Assembly (NCBI GenBank): GCA_915069725.1
Contig: CAJZFF010000131.1
Coordinates: 1 to 5,996 of the forward strand
From: an uncultured Actinomyces sp.
Lineage (GTDB): Bacteria > Actinomycetota > Actinomycetes > Actinomycetales > Actinomycetaceae
Length of the DNA stretch: 5,996 nt
Reading direction: 5' to 3'
The first letter of the stretch is position 1. Each line of letters opens with the position of its first letter. Positions 3,359 to 5,996 of the stretch are shown in pieces. The notes beneath the pieces are model-generated. The model saw only the letters and a list, made by a program, of their open reading frames with translations. It ran no database searches and was not told where the DNA came from. The translations under genes and the position numbers were made by a program.

Positions 3359-5996
3359 CCCACTCCCGCACTCATCGTGCGCTCCCTCTCCGCCCAGTCA
3401 TCACTGGAGCCCCACACCTTCACCACTCCTTTCACCGTGGGACGCTCACCGGACAGCGACGTTCAGATCGTCCACCCCCTCGTCTCCCGCACCCACCTCC
3501 AGGTGACCCCCACCCCGACCGGGTGGGCGGTGAGGTGCCAGGGCCGTAACGGCATGCTCGTCAACGGGGCCGTGACGCACGAGGCGCTCGTGACTCAGGG
3601 CACTCGAATCCAGCTGGGCGACGCCTCCGGACCGGCGCTGGGGCTCACTCCGGTCGTCTCCGGCAGCCTGCCTCAGACCGGTGCCCCCAACCAGCCCCAG
3701 CAGATGGACCGGCCCGCGCCATCCGCGCCAAGCGCCCCCTTCATCCCATCGCAGCCGAGCGCGGCCTCCGCACCGCAAGCCGCCCCCCTCCAGCGCCCGG
3801 CGGGTCCGCCCCCGGCCGCGGCCCTGTCGGCGCAGTCCGCGCCCATGCCCCAGGCCATGGCATCGGCATCCTCTGCGGCCACCTACGTGGCACCCCCGGG
3901 CCGCCAGGCGCCTCCCTCATCGAGCTCAGCGGGTTCGGGAGCCTTCCCCACCTCACGCCACACGCTCAAGTCCTTCCGCATCACCTCCTCGGGCACCATC
4001 GGGCGCGCGCCCGACAACACCCTGGTCCTGGATGACCCGCTCATCTCCAAGCACCACGCCCGTATCGACGTCTCCCCCAACGGCATGGTCGTCACCGACC
4101 TGGGATCCACCAACGGTCTCTACGTCGCCGGGCAGCGCGTGTCGCAGGTCCAAGTCACCCAGCCCGTGCTGATAGGTCTGGGATCGACCTTCATCGCCCT
4201 GAGCCCGGACGGTCTGTGCGAGGTCCAGGTCGCCGGCGGAGCCGGCGGCGAGCTGGTGGGTAAGGACCTGACCTTCCGGGTCAACAACGGCAGCATGACG
4301 CTGCTCGACGGCATCTCCTTCTCCCTGCCGGGCAACGAGCTGCTGGCCGTCGTCGGCCCGTCGGGAGCTGGGAAGTCGACGCTGCTCAAGGCCCTCACCG
4401 GCGAGCAGAAGGCCCAGGAGGGCCAGGTGCTCTTCAACGGGCTGGACGTGTACGAGCACTACCCGGTCATGCGCAACAAGATCGGTGTGGTCCCCCAGAG
4501 CGACGTCATCCACTCGGCCCTCACTGTCCGCAAGACCCTCGAGTACGCCGCTGAGCTGCGCTTCGCCAAGGACGTGTCCAAGGCCGAGCGGCGCCAACGC
4601 ATCGCCGAGGTCCTGGAGGATCTTGACCTGACCGCGCACGTGGACAAGCGGGTCAAGAAGCTCTCCGGAGGCCAGCGCAAGCGGGTCTCCACCGCCATCG
4701 AACTGCTGACACGCCCCAGCCTCCTGTTCCTCGACGAGCCCACCTCCGGCCTGGACCCCCAGCTGGACCGTGACGTCATGGACCTGCTGGCGTCCCTGGC
4801 TCATGGGACGCGTCCCGGTGACAGCGGCCGCACGGTCGTCGTCGTCACCCACAACGAGAACCACATCGACCGCGCGGACAAGGTCCTCATCCTGGCTGCG
4901 GGAGGCAAGCCCGTCTACTACGGCTCCCCCCGCGAGGTACTCCCCTACTTCCGCCAGAGGCTCAACGAGATCGCCTCTCAGGGCCGCCTGCTGCTCAACA
5001 CGCCGAAGGGAACCCTGCCCGACCCGCCCGCCGTGGACGGCTACGCCGATGTCTACGCCCTCATCCGCAACCACACCGCGGAGCTGCGTCAGTACATGGA
5101 GGCCACGGTGCCCTCGACGCGGCGCGGAGGGGCTCCCGCGGCGGCCGCGGGACCGGCGACGCAGGAGAAGCCGCCCAAGCAGCAGTCCGTGCTCAGGCAG
5201 GTCTCGACCCTCGTGCGGCGCCAGCTGCGGATCGTGGCGGCCGACCCGTCCTATCTCGCCTTCATGCTGCTGCTCCCCATCATCATGGGACTGCTGACCA
5301 AGGCGATTGAGGGCAGCGACGGCTTCGCGGTCCCCCACTACCCGGAGCCCACTCCCCCGACGCCGGAGAACCCCACTCCCCCGATCATCAAGTACTCCAG
5401 CCAGGCCCTGCAGCTGTTGGTCATTCTCATCACCGGGGCAGCCTTCTCCGGGATGTCAGCGACCATCCGTGACCTCATTGGGGAGCGGGACGTCTTCCTG
5501 CGTGAGAAGGCCGTCGGTCTGAGATCCGGCGCCTACCTGTTCTCCAAGGCGACCATCCTGGCGCTCATCACCACCATTCAGACCGCACTGATGCTGGGCA
5601 TCGCCCTGGCCCTCAACAAGGGCCCCTCAGATGCCGTCATCCTGGAGGGGTGGCCGGGGCTGGAGCTGGCCTTCTGCTGCTGGGCCGTCGCCTTCGTCTC
5701 CGGGCTCCTGGGGCTGGCCGTCTCCGCGATGGTCTCCTCCTCCGAACAGGTCATGCCGGTCCTGGTGGTCTCCATCATGGCCCAGCTGGTCCTGTCCGGC
5801 GGCATCATCCCGATCGCGGGACGGGCGGTCTTCGAGCAGCTCGCCTGGTTCATGCCGTCGCGATGGGGTTATGCCATGGCCTCCTCCACGTTGGAGATGC
5901 TCGCCATCCTGCCCAACCGTGACGACGCGCTGTGGAAGCACGAGACCGGGCAGTGGCTGACGGACTACGGCATGCTCTCAGCCATCGGCCTGGTCT
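3356..5996 (+). CDS. FHA-FHA-ABC transporter (Rv1747-like), ATPase and permease in one chain, 3' end outside window
   Basis: A membrane exporter with two phosphothreonine-binding FHA domains; 880 codons are present with no stop. FHA1 (about 5-95) has GR 29-30, SRTH 44-47 and NG at 65-66 and 70-71. A Pro/Ala/Ser/Gln-rich linker (about 105-200) follows. FHA2 (about 203-285) has GR 216-217, SKHH 231-234 and GSTNG 250-254. The ABCG-type ATPase (about 300-530) has Walker A GPSGAGKST 334-342, Q-loop Gln381, signature LSGGQ 436-440, Walker B LLFLDEP 456-462 and H-loop His499. Hydrophobic spans near 633-650, 685-703, 732-753, 769-793 and 797-820 form an ABC2-type permease. The order matches Mycobacterium tuberculosis Rv1747 (about 865 residues), which is phosphorylated by kinase PknF and linked to cell-envelope export. 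Regulation by a Ser/Thr kinase and an envelope substrate are inferred from that family. Codon use is strongly GC-rich like the GTPase, so both fit one Actinomyces-like genome. Confidence 0.92.
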   Translation, partial: MPTPALIVRSLSAQSSLEPHTFTTPFTVGRSPDSDVQIVHPLVSRTHLQVTPTPTGWAVRCQGRNGMLVNGAVTHEALVTQGTRIQLGDASGPALGLTPVVSGSLPQTGAPNQPQQMDRPAPSAPSAPFIPSQPSAASAPQAAPLQRPAGPPPAAALSAQSAPMPQAMASASSAATYVAPPGRQAPPSSSSAGSGAFPTSRHTLKSFRITSSGTIGRAPDNTLVLDDPLISKHHARIDVSPNGMVVTDLGSTNGLYVAGQRVSQVQVTQPVLIGLGSTFIALSPDGLCEVQVAGGAGGELVGKDLTFRVNNGSMTLLDGISFSLPGNELLAVVGPSGAGKSTLLKALTGEQKAQEGQVLFNGLDVYEHYPVMRNKIGVVPQSDVIHSALTVRKTLEYAAELRFAKDVSKAERRQRIAEVLEDLDLTAHVDKRVKKLSGGQRKRVSTAIELLTRPSLLFLDEPTSGLDPQLDRDVMDLLASLAHGTRPGDSGRTVVVVTHNENHIDRADKVLILAAGGKPVYYGSPREVLPYFRQRLNEIASQGRLLLNTPKGTLPDPPAVDGYADVYALIRNHTAELRQYMEATVPSTRRGGAPAAAAGPATQEKPPKQQSVLRQVSTLVRRQLRIVAADPSYLAFMLLLPIIMGLLTKAIEGSDGFAVPHYPEPTPPTPENPTPPIIKYSSQALQLLVILITGAAFSGMSATIRDLIGERDVFLREKAVGLRSGAYLFSKATILALITTIQTALMLGIALALNKGPSDAVILEGWPGLELAFCCWAVAFVSGLLGLAVSAMVSSSEQVMPVLVVSIMAQLVLSGGIIPIAGRAVFEQLAWFMPSRWGYAMASSTLEMLAILPNRDDALWKHETGQWLTDYGMLSAIGLV
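5348..5384 (+). repeat. Short tandem duplication coding a Pro/Thr-rich extracellular loop
   Basis: CCCACTCCCCCGA occurs at 5348-5360 and again at 5372-5384, a period of 24 bases or eight codons. It codes for PTPPTPEN followed by PTPP within the transporter, between the first two hydrophobic spans, so the loop is probably outside the membrane. The in-frame period suggests slippage or duplication that can change loop length between strains. Confidence 0.6.

Noticed and set aside
2991..3371. Minus-strand open frame of 126 codons upstream of the transporter
   Set aside because: Arg/Ser-rich composition, no recognisable domain and overlap with the promoter and start of the transporter gene.
3953..5338. 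Long minus-strand open frame of 461 codons
   Set aside because: It lies wholly opposite the FHA-ABC transporter, where all ATPase motifs are clear on the plus strand; its composition is that of a GC-rich shadow.

Overview
The window does not read as one chromosome. Its protein content and base composition change abruptly at about 1614-1640 and about 925-945. The right part (about 1618-5996) is very high in G+C and actinobacterial, most like Actinomyces or a close relative. The middle (about 926-1617) encodes a piece of a betaproteobacterial (Comamonadaceae-like) BMP-family binding protein. The left part (1 to about 935) encodes proteobacterial LctP and TadA proteins at moderately high G+C (about 58-62% in the rows I counted by hand). 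The genera are recognised from protein wording alone and were not searched. The simplest reading is a chimeric assembly from a mixed, possibly oral, community rather than a natural gene fusion.

Layout from left to right. At 1-340 (minus) is the 5' part of tadA, the tRNA adenosine deaminase, running off the left edge. At 341-413 is a 73-bp gap with a near-perfect hairpin. At 414 to about 935 (minus) is the C-terminal piece of an L-lactate permease. At about 926-1617 (minus) is an internal piece of a BMP/PnrA-type substrate-binding protein. At 1618-2580 (minus) is the N-terminal half of an actinobacterial P-loop GTPase. A non-coding stretch, a tRNA-Arg(TCT) gene on the minus strand (2888-2960) and a second non-coding stretch follow. 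At 3356-5996 (plus) lies a large FHA-FHA-ABC transporter gene that begins with TTG behind a strong ribosome binding site and runs off the right edge.

The most notable trap is an open frame at 727-2580 (minus, 617 residues). It joins the GTPase, the BMP fragment and an out-of-frame tail into one apparent novel protein. The BMP piece lacks both ends, the GTPase lacks its C-terminal half, and the tail is the wrong frame of the lactate permease gene. I therefore annotate the three pieces separately and treat the fusion as an artefact unless reads span it.

The best-supported biology is the transporter: two FHA phosphothreonine-binding domains, a Pro/Ala/Ser-rich linker, an ABCG-type ATPase and a membrane domain in one chain. 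This is the architecture of mycobacterial Rv1747, a transporter controlled by a Ser/Thr kinase. The GTPase and the transporter are divergent, with the tRNA gene between them. Nothing in the window shows that they work together.
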